A stretch of DNA of 6,375 bases from Phenylobacterium aquaticum (GTDB lineage: Bacteria; Pseudomonadota; Alphaproteobacteria; Caulobacterales; Caulobacteraceae), in assembly GCF_947378715.1 (NCBI RefSeq), contig NZ_CANCLE010000201.1, positions 1 to 6,375 of the forward strand, given 5' to 3'. How positions within the stretch are numbered: the first letter of the stretch is position 1; each line of letters starts with the position of its first letter. A program made the translations under genes and the position numbers. The notes below the pieces were generated by a model, which was not told the DNA's origin, made no database searches, and saw nothing but the letters and a program-made list of their open reading frames with translations. Below, piece by piece: positions 1 through 4,881 of this stretch.

Positions 1-312
1 GGTGCAGGCCGGGCGGACGCCCTCGAACCATTCCCCATGCACGTCGGCGGCTTCGCGCCAGCGGGTGATGTCGGTCAGCATCATGCGGGTGCGGATCACG
101 TCCTTGCGGCTGGCCCCGGCCTCGGTCAGCGCCGCCTCGGCGATCTCGAAACAGCGCCGCGTCTGACCGGCCACGTCGCCGGGACAGGCGGTCCCGCCGC
201 CCGGGGCGATCGGCGCGGTTCCGGCCACCACCACATAGGGGCCCGCCCGCACGGCGCGGGAGAACCCGATCACCGGCTCCAGCGGAGACCCCGAACTGAC
301 CAGCTTGCGCAT
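1..312 (-). CDS. Rid/YjgF family protein, C-terminus cut by window edge
   Basis: The first 104 residues of a Rid (YjgF/YER057c/UK114) family protein are visible; about 25 C-terminal residues lie outside the window. The chorismate-mutase-like Rid fold is recognisable from the GPYVVVAGTAP strand near residues 24-34, the amphipathic helix with GQTRRCFEIAEAALTEAGAS at about 49-68, and the RTRMMLTDITRW strand at about 74-85. RidA deaminates 2-aminoacrylate and related reactive enamines/imines in the cytoplasm, using Arg105. Here the last visible residues are RPACT, which align with the FPARS segment of E. coli RidA, so a Cys sits where Arg105 is expected. That points to one of the Rid subfamilies without the deaminase arginine, whose reactions are largely unknown. 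The ATG start is supported by GGGGGAG six bases upstream. It is transcribed away from the kinase gene. Confidence 0.88.
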   Translation of the reverse strand, partial: MRKLVSSGSPLEPVIGFSRAVRAGPYVVVAGTAPIAPGGGTACPGDVAGQTRRCFEIAEAALTEAGASRKDVIRTRMMLTDITRWREAADVHGEWFEGVRPACT

Positions 313-478
313 GCGCGTCTCCCCCAGGACCCAGGCCGCAGCGGCTAGCAGAGGGCCCATCTGGGGTCGAGTCCCAAGCGCCCATAGCGCGCTTCCCCCG
401 CCGCCGGCGCCGCTATAGGGTCCCCGCGGCCCGCGGCAACGCGCGCCTGCCCATTTCTCCGACGACGGACGCCGCCTC
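313..478. other. Divergent intergenic region between Rid gene and kinase gene
   Basis: This 166-bp region must hold the promoters of both divergent genes, but I see no convincing -35/-10 pair. It contains a GANTC site (GAGTC, 369-373), the methylation target of CcrM in Caulobacter-type bacteria, and a GC-only palindrome, CCGCGG-C-CCGCGG (424-436). In the kinase reading frame a TAG at 416-418 blocks any longer upstream start. I see no RNA gene or small gene here. Confidence 0.5.
319..325 (-). promoter_or_regulatory. Ribosome binding site of the Rid-family gene
   Basis: On the minus strand GGGGGAG lies six bases before the ATG at 312-310 and fixes that start. Confidence 0.6.
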
Positions 479-1225
479 TTGAGTTCGACAGGCCCAGCCG
501 CGGACGGCCCGACCCTCGCCGCCATTCTCCAGGCCCTGGAGCCGAGGCGCCCCGCCAAGGGTCCCTTCGTGCTGGGGATCACCGGGGCGGTCGCCGCCGG
601 CAAGAGCGTGTTCGCCGGCCAGCTCTCCCGCGCGCTCTCCGCCTCCGGCGCCAAGACGCAGATCGTCCACACCGACGGCTTCCTGATGACCAACACCCGG
701 CTGGCGGAGCTGGGCCTCACCGACCGCAAGGGCTTCCCGGAAAGCTATGACCATACGGCCCTCGCCGCCGCGCTCACCGCCATCCGCACCGGCCCGGCGA
801 CGTTCCCGGCCTATTCCCACACCACCTATGACGTCGATCCGGCCCTGGCCCGGCGCCTCGATCCGCCCGACGTGCTGATCATCGAGGGCCTGGCCCTGCG
901 CCGCCCCGAGACCGGACCGGCCAGCCTGCTCGACGCCCTGATCTATATCGACGCCGAGGAGACCGACCTCGAGGCCTGGTACGTCGAGCGCTTCCTGCGG
1001 TTCTGGGAGGCGGCCGAGGACGACCCCGGCTCGTTCTACGCCCGCTTCCGCCACATGGACCAACCGGCGGTGATCCAGCTGGCCCGCATGGTCTGGACCG
1101 AGGTCAATCTGAAGAACCTGCGCGAGCATATCGTCGCCGCCCGCCCCCTCGCCGACCTGGTGGTGCGCAAGGGGCCCGACCATGCCGTCGTGGGTGTCGC
1201 GCCCAACCCCCAAGCCGCGTCATGA
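479..1225 (+). CDS. coaA: Type I (CoaA-like) pantothenate kinase
   Basis: A 248-residue P-loop kinase of the CoaA type, which phosphorylates pantothenate with ATP in the first committed step of cytoplasmic CoA synthesis. Visible motifs in order: Walker A GAVAAGKS (36-43), HTDGF (64-68, with the Asp equivalent to E. coli Asp127), KGFPESYD (84-91), YSHTTYDV (112-119), LIIEG (133-137), WYVERFLRF (167-175) and WTEVN (206-210). These follow E. coli CoaA block by block. It is shorter than the 316-residue E. coli enzyme, mainly at the N-terminus. The start is the TTG at 479: no ATG/GTG/CTG occurs in frame back to the stop at 416-418, and later starts would remove the first strand and P-loop. A weak GACGGA lies nine bases upstream. 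Gly47 occupies the position of E. coli Arg106, a residue needed for CoA feedback inhibition. It leads a probable three-gene run, with 34 bp to the next gene. A related kinase acting on another substrate cannot be excluded. Confidence 0.85.
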   Translation: MSSTGPAADGPTLAAILQALEPRRPAKGPFVLGITGAVAAGKSVFAGQLSRALSASGAKTQIVHTDGFLMTNTRLAELGLTDRKGFPESYDHTALAAALTAIRTGPATFPAYSHTTYDVDPALARRLDPPDVLIIEGLALRRPETGPASLLDALIYIDAEETDLEAWYVERFLRFWEAAEDDPGSFYARFRHMDQPAVIQLARMVWTEVNLKNLREHIVAARPLADLVVRKGPDHAVVGVAPNPQAAS

Positions 1226-1244
1226 CCGCTGCATGACCGCCGCT

Positions 1245-1251
1245 AGAAGGA
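1245..1251 (+). promoter_or_regulatory. Ribosome binding site deciding the hydrolase start
   Basis: AGAAGGA lies eight bases before the ATG at 1260-1262. It favours that start over the in-frame ATGs at 1182 and 1233, which would bury the signal peptide inside the protein. Confidence 0.75.
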
Positions 1252-1259
1252 CCCCGTCC

Positions 1260-2138
1260 ATGTCCCGCATCCGCCTGGCGCTCGCCGCCGTCGCCGCGAC
1301 CCTGATCGCGACCTCGGCGCTCGCCGCCCCGCCCGCCGACCTGCCGGCCGCCATCTTCACCGACCCGCCGGCCGACGCCGCCCACCCGGCCCGCATGGAG
1401 GTGCTGCACATCCCCAGCCACGGGGTGGAGATCAACGGCGTCGCCTATCTGGCCGCCGGCCCCGGCCCGCACCCGACGGTGGTGCTGTTCCACGGCCTGC
1501 CCGGCAATGAGAAGAACCTCGACCTCGCCCAGGCCATCCGCCGGGCCGGCTGGCACGCGGTGACCTTCAACTATCGCGGCGCGTGGGGCAGCCCCGGGGT
1601 GTTCCGCTTCCGCCAGAACCTCGAGGACGCCGACGCGACCCTGGCCTATATCCGCACCCCCGCCGTCGCCGCGAAGCTGGGGATCGACACCGGCAGGCTG
1701 GTGATCCTCGGCCACAGCATGGGTGGCTGGGTGGTCATCAACACCGCCGCCCATGACCATGGGCTGGCCGGCCTCGTCACCTATTCCGCCGCCGACATGG
1801 GCGACCGGGCGGGCGCGTCGCACGCCGCCCTCGCCGCCGCCATGGCCAACAACAAGGAGGCCCTGGCCGGCGTCACCGCCGACAGCATGGCCGACGACAT
1901 CGCCACCCTGGGCGACACATCCTTCGCCAAGGCCGCGCCGGGGCTGAAGAATATCCCCTATCTGGACCTGACCTCCGACGACGGCCTGGCGGCCTCGGAC
2001 GAAGCCCTGGCTGCGGCCATCAGGGCTGAGGGCGGGACGAAGGTCAGCCTCGGCCACGCGGCGACGGATCACGGCTGGTCCAGCCACCGCATCGACCTGG
2101 AAGCCCGGGTCATCACCTGGCTGCAGGCCCTGAAGTGA
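1260..2138 (+). CDS. Exported alpha/beta hydrolase
   Basis: A 292-residue alpha/beta-hydrolase-fold enzyme, probably acting on an ester, thioester or amide outside the cytoplasm; the substrate cannot be read from sequence. Residues 1-22 form a signal peptide (MSRIR, hydrophobic alanine-rich core, cleavage expected after ALA at 20-22). Fold landmarks are the oxyanion-hole HGLPGN (78-83), the FNYRGAWGSPG loop (103-113), the nucleophile elbow GHSMGG with Ser153, an acidic TSDDG (238-242) for the catalytic Asp, and TDHGWSSHR (269-277), which supplies the His (His271 or His276). All three triad positions are therefore filled and the enzyme should be active. It starts 34 bp after the kinase gene and its TGA overlaps the GTG start of the next gene (GTGA), which implies co-transcription and translational coupling. 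There is no lipobox, so a soluble periplasmic or secreted protein is the best guess. Confidence 0.88.
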   Translation: MSRIRLALAAVAATLIATSALAAPPADLPAAIFTDPPADAAHPARMEVLHIPSHGVEINGVAYLAAGPGPHPTVVLFHGLPGNEKNLDLAQAIRRAGWHAVTFNYRGAWGSPGVFRFRQNLEDADATLAYIRTPAVAAKLGIDTGRLVILGHSMGGWVVINTAAHDHGLAGLVTYSAADMGDRAGASHAALAAAMANNKEALAGVTADSMADDIATLGDTSFAKAAPGLKNIPYLDLTSDDGLAASDEALAAAIRAEGGTKVSLGHAATDHGWSSHRIDLEARVITWLQALK

Positions 2139-2620
2139 GCGTCCGCCTCTGGATCTCCACCCTGTTCGACCCGGTCTATCGCTGCGGCGGCTGGGCCTAT
2201 GTGCGGGCCAGCGGCGCCGACCTGACCGGCCAGGCCGGCGGCCAGCGCCAGACCACCGCGGGCGGCCTCGCCCCCCTGGCGCTCGCCGCAGCCCTGGCCG
2301 ACCTCGACCCCAAGGCGGCCCTGACCCTCCATGCCTCCCCGGCCGTGCGCGCCGTGCTGGCCGCCCTGCCCGCCCATGTGGCCGCCGGCTGGCGCACCCC
2401 CGACAATGAGCCGGTCCCCGACGCCGAGCTGTGGAAACTGCTGCTGCCCAAGCTCGGCGCCCGGCCCCTGACCCTGCTCCCCGCGCCCGAAGGCAAGCTC
2501 AACCCCACAGCCTTCGCCGTCGCCTGGGCCGAGCTTGGCCGCGACAAGGCCAAGGCCTCGGGCAAGCCTTTCGCCTCGGCCATTCCGAAGACCAACCTGG
2601 CGAAAGTGAAGGGGCTCTAG
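2135..2620 (+). CDS. RNase HI-fold protein lacking the DEDD catalytic residues
   Basis: A 161-residue protein that aligns along most of E. coli RNase HI, which cleaves RNA in RNA:DNA hybrids. Matches include GGWAYVRASG (18-27) with the GGYGAIL strand, TTAGGLAPLALAAALADL (40-57) with the TTNNRMELMAAI helix, and GWRTPDNEPVPDAELW (85-100) with GWKTADKKPVKNVDLW, the handle region. By this alignment the metal-binding residues are all replaced: Asp10 by Leu10, Glu48 by Ala46, Asp70 by Ala67 and Asp134 by Phe127. Hydrolysis by the usual two-metal mechanism is thus not expected. The frame is intact and the handle is well kept, so this looks like a maintained pseudoenzyme, perhaps a nucleic-acid or protein binder (inference), not a decaying gene. 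The GTG start overlaps the hydrolase TGA by four bases, with only CAGG (2124-2127) as an SD. Its TAG lies in a palindromic CTAG shared with the convergent gene. Confidence 0.75.
   Translation: MSVRLWISTLFDPVYRCGGWAYVRASGADLTGQAGGQRQTTAGGLAPLALAAALADLDPKAALTLHASPAVRAVLAALPAHVAAGWRTPDNEPVPDAELWKLLLPKLGARPLTLLPAPEGKLNPTAFAVAWAELGRDKAKASGKPFASAIPKTNLAKVKGL
2617..2620. other. Shared palindromic CTAG stop of two convergent genes
   Basis: CTAG reads TAG on both strands. It ends the RNase HI-fold gene at 2618-2620 (plus) and the SOUL gene at 2619-2617 (minus). No bases are left for a terminator between the genes. Confidence 0.95.
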
Positions 2621-3240
2621 TTCCGCGCCACGGGCACAGCGACCTCGTTGCGGCGGAAGCCGGGTAGGGTCCAGGGCGGATCATAGAACCAGGCCACGGG
2701 CGCGCCGGTCGCATGCCAGCCCGCGCTCGCCTGGGCCAGAGCGGCCTTCAGGGCCTCGGTCTTGGCCGCCACCGCCTTGGCGTCGGTCGAGCCCGAGAAG
2801 CGCAGCACGGCATAGTCCTGGGCCGGCAGGTCGACGATGCGCACCGCCGGGTCGCGCGGCGCGGGCAGGGTCGCGCGGGTGTATTGCGCGGGCATGGTGA
2901 ACTGCACGGTCCAGGTCCCGCCGGGCCCGGCGGTCTGGGCCACCGGCGCGGTCATGGCGATCTTCTGCGACGCCTGGGCGACCGGGGCGGTCATGGCGAT
3001 GGAGCGCTTGGCGACATTGCCGCCGAAGATATAACCCGCCACCTTGCGGAAGCCGGCGTTGCGGGCCTGTTCCTCTGTTCCGCCGGCCGAGGCCTCGGCC
3101 GCCAGCCTGGGGCCGTAGCGGCGGATCTCCACCGCGCCCACATGACCGGTCACCTGATATTTGGGCTGCTCGACCGCCGCCTGTGCGGCGCCTGCGCCGA
3201 ACACGGCCAGTCCGGCCCCGATGATCGCCGCCGTCTTCAT
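2617..3240 (-). CDS. SOUL-family heme-binding protein, exported
   Basis: A 207-residue SOUL/HBP family protein. Family members bind heme or other tetrapyrroles; the bacterial role is poorly defined. The N-terminus (MKTAAIIGAGLAVFGAGAAQA) is a signal peptide with cleavage around residues 21-22, so the protein should be periplasmic. Family hallmarks are YQVTGHVGAVEIRRYGPRLAAE (28-49, the start of the beta-barrel), GYIFGGN (69-75), two copies of IAMTAPVAQ (81-89 and 94-102), and the closing segment WFYDPPWTLPGFRRNEVAVPV (184-204). Length and motif order are normal for a complete family member. The start is fixed by GGAGG five bases before the ATG. It lies 81 bp downstream of the thioesterase gene on the same strand and could be co-transcribed or have its own promoter. 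Heme binding is inferred from the family and not shown by a unique residue. Confidence 0.88.
   Translation of the reverse strand: MKTAAIIGAGLAVFGAGAAQAAVEQPKYQVTGHVGAVEIRRYGPRLAAEASAGGTEEQARNAGFRKVAGYIFGGNVAKRSIAMTAPVAQASQKIAMTAPVAQTAGPGGTWTVQFTMPAQYTRATLPAPRDPAVRIVDLPAQDYAVLRFSGSTDAKAVAAKTEALKAALAQASAGWHATGAPVAWFYDPPWTLPGFRRNEVAVPVARN
2935..3000 (-). repeat. 39-bp tandem unit encoding the doubled IAMTAPVAQ motif
   Basis: The 27-bp stretches at 2935-2961 and 2974-3000 differ at two bases and are offset by exactly 39 bp (13 codons). They encode the two copies of IAMTAPVAQ. A doubled motif is usual in this family, so the protein-level repeat is probably old, but the close DNA match suggests recent homogenisation or strong codon bias. 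Confidence 0.7.
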
Positions 3241-3245
3241 GATTA

Positions 3246-3250
3246 CCTCC
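3246..3250 (-). promoter_or_regulatory. Ribosome binding site of the SOUL gene
   Basis: Minus-strand GGGGGAGGT, with GGAGG at 3250-3246, lies five bases before the ATG at 3240-3238. It is one of the strongest SD sequences in the window. Confidence 0.8.
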
Positions 3251-3321
3251 CCCGTGCGTCACCCGATGGGCGCTGTGCTGGCGGATATACGGATCGGCAA
3301 GGGTGAAGGTTGCGCGAGGCC

Positions 3322-3753
3322 CTACCCCCGCGGATACAGGATGATCTGGGTGCACCTGAACGCGGCCATCAGCTTGCCGGTGGCGGCGTCCTCGACGCGG
3401 GCGTCCCAGACCTGGGTGGTGCGCCCGCCATGCAGCAGGCTGGCCACGCAGACCACCGCCCCCTCGCGCAGGGTGCCGACGAAATTGCACTTCACCTCCG
3501 CCGTGGTGAAGCCCGACGCCCCCTCCGGCCAGGCGGTGGAGACCCCATAGGCGCAGAGGATGTCGGCCACCGACAGCACCGCCCCGGCCAGCAGGAAGCC
3601 GGTATGGGCCACCAACTCGGTCCGCACATCGAACCGCCCCACGACCCGGCCCTCGGCGACCTCGGTGATCACCAGGCCGATATGCTCCGGCAACTTGCCG
3701 ATATTGGCGCGGTTCAGGTCTTCGACGCTGGTCCGGTTCACGGTCGCGGCCAT
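3322..3753 (-). CDS. PaaI-type hotdog-fold thioesterase
   Basis: A 143-residue single-domain hotdog protein of the PaaI-like acyl-CoA thioesterase group. Such cytoplasmic enzymes hydrolyse acyl- or aryl-CoA thioesters. The core helix segment HTGFLLAGAVLSVADILCAYG (50-70) holds the expected acidic residue Asp64. The downstream strands GFTTAEVKCNFVGT (81-94), HGGRTTQVWDARV (108-120) and FRCTQIILYPR (132-142) match the close family I know from memory. Members of that family usually read GFLHAGT around residue 55, whereas this protein has GFLLAGA; Leu55 is encoded by CTG at 3591-3589. The substitution could alter activity. A strong AGGAGG seven bases before the ATG at 3753 selects this start over the longer open frame, which runs into the upstream hairpin repeat. 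The preceding same-strand gene is 135 bp away, so it probably has its own promoter. Confidence 0.87.
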   Translation of the reverse strand: MAATVNRTSVEDLNRANIGKLPEHIGLVITEVAEGRVVGRFDVRTELVAHTGFLLAGAVLSVADILCAYGVSTAWPEGASGFTTAEVKCNFVGTLREGAVVCVASLLHGGRTTQVWDARVEDAATGKLMAAFRCTQIILYPRG

Positions 3754-3760
3754 GGGGACT

Positions 3761-3766
3761 CCTCCT
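3761..3766 (-). promoter_or_regulatory. Ribosome binding site deciding the thioesterase start
   Basis: Minus-strand AGGAGG ends seven bases before the ATG at 3753-3751. A GANTC site (GACTC, 3757-3761) overlaps its downstream edge. Confidence 0.8.
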
Positions 3767-3831
3767 CGATCAGGGGCGCAAAGGTCGGGGATTTCGCGGG
3801 GAAGGCAAGGCCAAGTCGCCGTCGTCGGTGG

Positions 3832-3846
3832 GTGCGCGCCGCGCAC
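3832..3846. repeat. Perfect 7-bp inverted repeat upstream of the thioesterase gene
   Basis: GTGCGCG-C-CGCGCAC is a perfect inverted repeat with a single central base, about 80 bp before the thioesterase start. It could be an operator for a dimeric regulator or a chance result of GC-rich sequence. No family is recognised. Confidence 0.35.
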
Positions 3847-3861
3847 GGATCGCAGAACGCC

Positions 3862-3886
3862 TCCTTCGCCCGCAAGGGGAGAAGGA
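3862..3886. repeat. REP-like hairpin with GNRA loop, possible terminator of the terminase-like gene
   Basis: TCCTTC (3862-3867) pairs with GAAGGA (3881-3886) and CCC (3869-3871) with GGG (3876-3878), around a GCAA loop with a small internal bulge. On the minus strand it reads with CTTCTCCCCTTGCGGG at its centre, a form I recognise as a common dispersed intergenic repeat in alphaproteobacterial genomes. It begins two bases after the stop codon of the terminase-like gene, so it probably stabilises or ends that transcript. No T-run follows, so an ideal intrinsic terminator is not present. Confidence 0.55.
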
Positions 3887-3888
3887 TC

Positions 3889-4521
3889 TCAGGGGCGCCG
3901 GTCCTCCATGTCCCACCCCTTGGGCGCCAGCCGGGCCATCTCCCGGCGCAGGTGGATGAACCACCGCTTCTCGCGGCGCCGGTCGCGTCGGGTCAGGCGC
4001 TCGAACAGGGCGGTGACCTGATCCTCCAGTCCGTCGCGCTGCGCGCCCCGCGCATGGCTATAGAGCTCGGCGAAGTCGGGATGGGCGTGCAGCCAGTTAT
4101 AGACCGTGCCGATCGACGGCTGGTCCGGATCGCGGCAGATGGCCGTCAGGCTCTCGCCCAGCACGATGCGCCGGCAGATCTCGCTCGCCCGCGCCTTGGA
4201 ATAGCTGTGGTTCCAGGCCGGCCGCGTCCAGGTCCACTTCCGCGCCGCCGCCGCTGCGGCCTTTCGCTCGCTTAGCGCCGCCGCCCGCGCCCGCCGCGCC
4301 GTCTGTCGGGCCAGGACCAGATCGCGCCCGAACTGCGGATAGATCCGCATCCAGCGATAGACCGTGCCGTAGCAGGGCATGCCGGGCTCGCGGCACACCC
4401 CCACCACACTCACCCCCGCCGCCACCCGCCGACAGACCTCGGCCCCGATCTGCGGCGTGAACATCGATTCAAAGCGCGGCGCCACGCCCGGGCGGCGCGG
4501 CTGGTAGTCGGAAAGGGGCAT
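3889..4521 (-). CDS. Protein with two terminase-small-subunit-like HTH modules
   Basis: A 210-residue basic protein with two tandem copies of a helix-turn-helix module resembling the DNA-binding domain of phage terminase small subunits, which recognise packaging sites. Copy 1 covers about 23-73 (VCRRVAAGVS...GVCREPGMP...GTVYRWM...YPQF) and copy 2 about 109-160 (ICRRIVLGES...AICRDPDQP...GTVYNWL...HPDF). The core 46 residues share 19 identities. A linker rich in Ala, Arg and Lys (74-95) joins them, and a strongly charged tail (about 171-210) ends in an RRDRRREKRWFIHLRREMARL helix. No terminase large subunit, portal or other phage gene is nearby. A perfect LexA box about 30 bp upstream implies SOS induction, and its likely SD (GGATGAG, five bases before the ATG) sits in a hairpin. 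An internal start at Met20 is possible but has no clear SD. Its function is unknown; sequence-specific DNA binding is inferred. Confidence 0.78.
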   Translation of the reverse strand: MPLSDYQPRRPGVAPRFESMFTPQIGAEVCRRVAAGVSVVGVCREPGMPCYGTVYRWMRIYPQFGRDLVLARQTARRARAAALSERKAAAAAARKWTWTRPAWNHSYSKARASEICRRIVLGESLTAICRDPDQPSIGTVYNWLHAHPDFAELYSHARGAQRDGLEDQVTALFERLTRRDRRREKRWFIHLRREMARLAPKGWDMEDRRP

Positions 4522-4526
4522 GGGGG

Positions 4527-4551
4527 CTCATCCGCCGTGAACGGGGATGAG
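4527..4551 (-). promoter_or_regulatory. 5'-leader hairpin that buries the SD of the terminase-like gene
   Basis: In the minus-strand transcript CUCAUCC (4551-4545) pairs perfectly with GGAUGAG (4533-4527). CCG (4544-4542) pairs with CGG (4537-4535), leaving a UUCA loop and one bulged C. GGAUGAG is the only SD-like sequence and lies five bases before the AUG, so it is double-stranded when the hairpin forms. This suggests translational repression. The base pairing is visible; the regulation is inferred. Confidence 0.6.
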
Positions 4552-4565
4552 AACAATAGCGGAAC
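4551..4565 (-). promoter_or_regulatory. LexA (SOS) box before the terminase-like gene
   Basis: On the minus strand GTTC-CGCTATT-GTTC is an exact match to GTTC-N7-GTTC, the LexA operator of Alphaproteobacteria. It lies 29 bases before the ATG at 4521, where it would cover the promoter or transcription start, and after the end of the CsbD-like gene at 4615. LexA should repress the gene until RecA-stimulated cleavage after DNA damage. Confidence 0.82.
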
Positions 4566-4576
4566 ATTGGAGATTT

Positions 4577-4604
4577 GGCGAGGCGAAGCTGCGCCCCGCT
4601 CGCC
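4577..4604. terminator. Hairpin after the CsbD-like gene, possible terminator
   Basis: GGCGA (4577-4581) pairs with TCGCC (4600-4604) and GGCG (4582-4585) with CGCC (4592-4595), with unpaired bases on one side. It starts eleven bases after the minus-strand TAG of the CsbD-like gene. No T-run follows, so the call is tentative. Confidence 0.35.
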
Positions 4605-4614
4605 CCCGCAGCCC

Positions 4615-4848
4615 CTAGGGCTTGGCGTCCTTGACCGCGTCCTTCAGATCGCCGACCGCCGATTTCACCCCGCCGACGACCTGATCCTTCTGGCCCTCGC
4701 GCTGCAGGTGCTTGTCGCCGGTGACATCGCCAACGGCGGACTCGATCTTGCCCGAGGTCTTCTGAGCATGGCCGGAGTCCCGGTCACAGGCCCCCAGGCT
4801 CATGAGGGCGACCAGGGCGATGGCGGCGGGAAGGCGGGTCAGGGACAT
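4615..4848 (-). CDS. Small CsbD-like lipoprotein
   Basis: A 77-residue predicted lipoprotein. MSLTRLPAAIALVALMSLGAC is a lipoprotein signal with lipobox LGAC, so Cys21 should be lipidated after processing by signal peptidase II. The mature part (about 30-75: KTSGKIESAVGDVTGDKHLQ...VKSAVGDLKDAVKDA) resembles CsbD-type stress proteins, which are small, lysine-rich, helical and of unclear biochemical function; in Bacillus csbD belongs to the general stress regulon. Fusion of this repeat to a lipobox places it in the envelope instead of the cytoplasm. The start at 4848 is chosen because it begins the lipoprotein signal and has GGAG nine bases upstream; an in-frame ATG at 4917 would put 23 residues before the signal. 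It is divergent from the TonB-C protein. Confidence 0.78.
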   Translation of the reverse strand: MSLTRLPAAIALVALMSLGACDRDSGHAQKTSGKIESAVGDVTGDKHLQREGQKDQVVGGVKSAVGDLKDAVKDAKP

Positions 4849-4881
4849 GCGGCGAAGCTCCGTTTGGGGGCTTAACGCGTA

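Noticed and set aside
424..436. CCGCGG-C-CCGCGG as an operator
   Set aside because: It is made only of G and C in very GC-rich DNA, and nothing else supports a binding site.
413..1213. Long open frame on the minus strand opposite the kinase gene
   Set aside because: It is the GC-rich mirror of a well-supported gene, lacks any recognisable domain and has Gly/Ala/Arg-rich composition typical of shadow frames.
1233..1259. Earlier start for the hydrolase at the ATG at 1233
   Set aside because: It would place nine extra residues before the signal peptide, and the strong SD at 1245-1251 fits only the ATG at 1260.
1104..2087. 327-codon minus-strand open frame opposite the hydrolase
   Set aside because: The opposite strand carries a full alpha/beta hydrolase with signal peptide and SD; this frame has no domain and no start signal.
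3770..3964. Short minus-strand open frame containing a FSPCGRR sequence
   Set aside because: This peptide is the usual spurious translation of the REP-like hairpin repeat; it overlaps the end of a real gene in another frame.
3310..4275. 321-codon plus-strand open frame across the thioesterase and terminase-like genes
   Set aside because: It spans two recognised minus-strand genes, an intergenic region and the hairpin repeat, and its translation has no family features.
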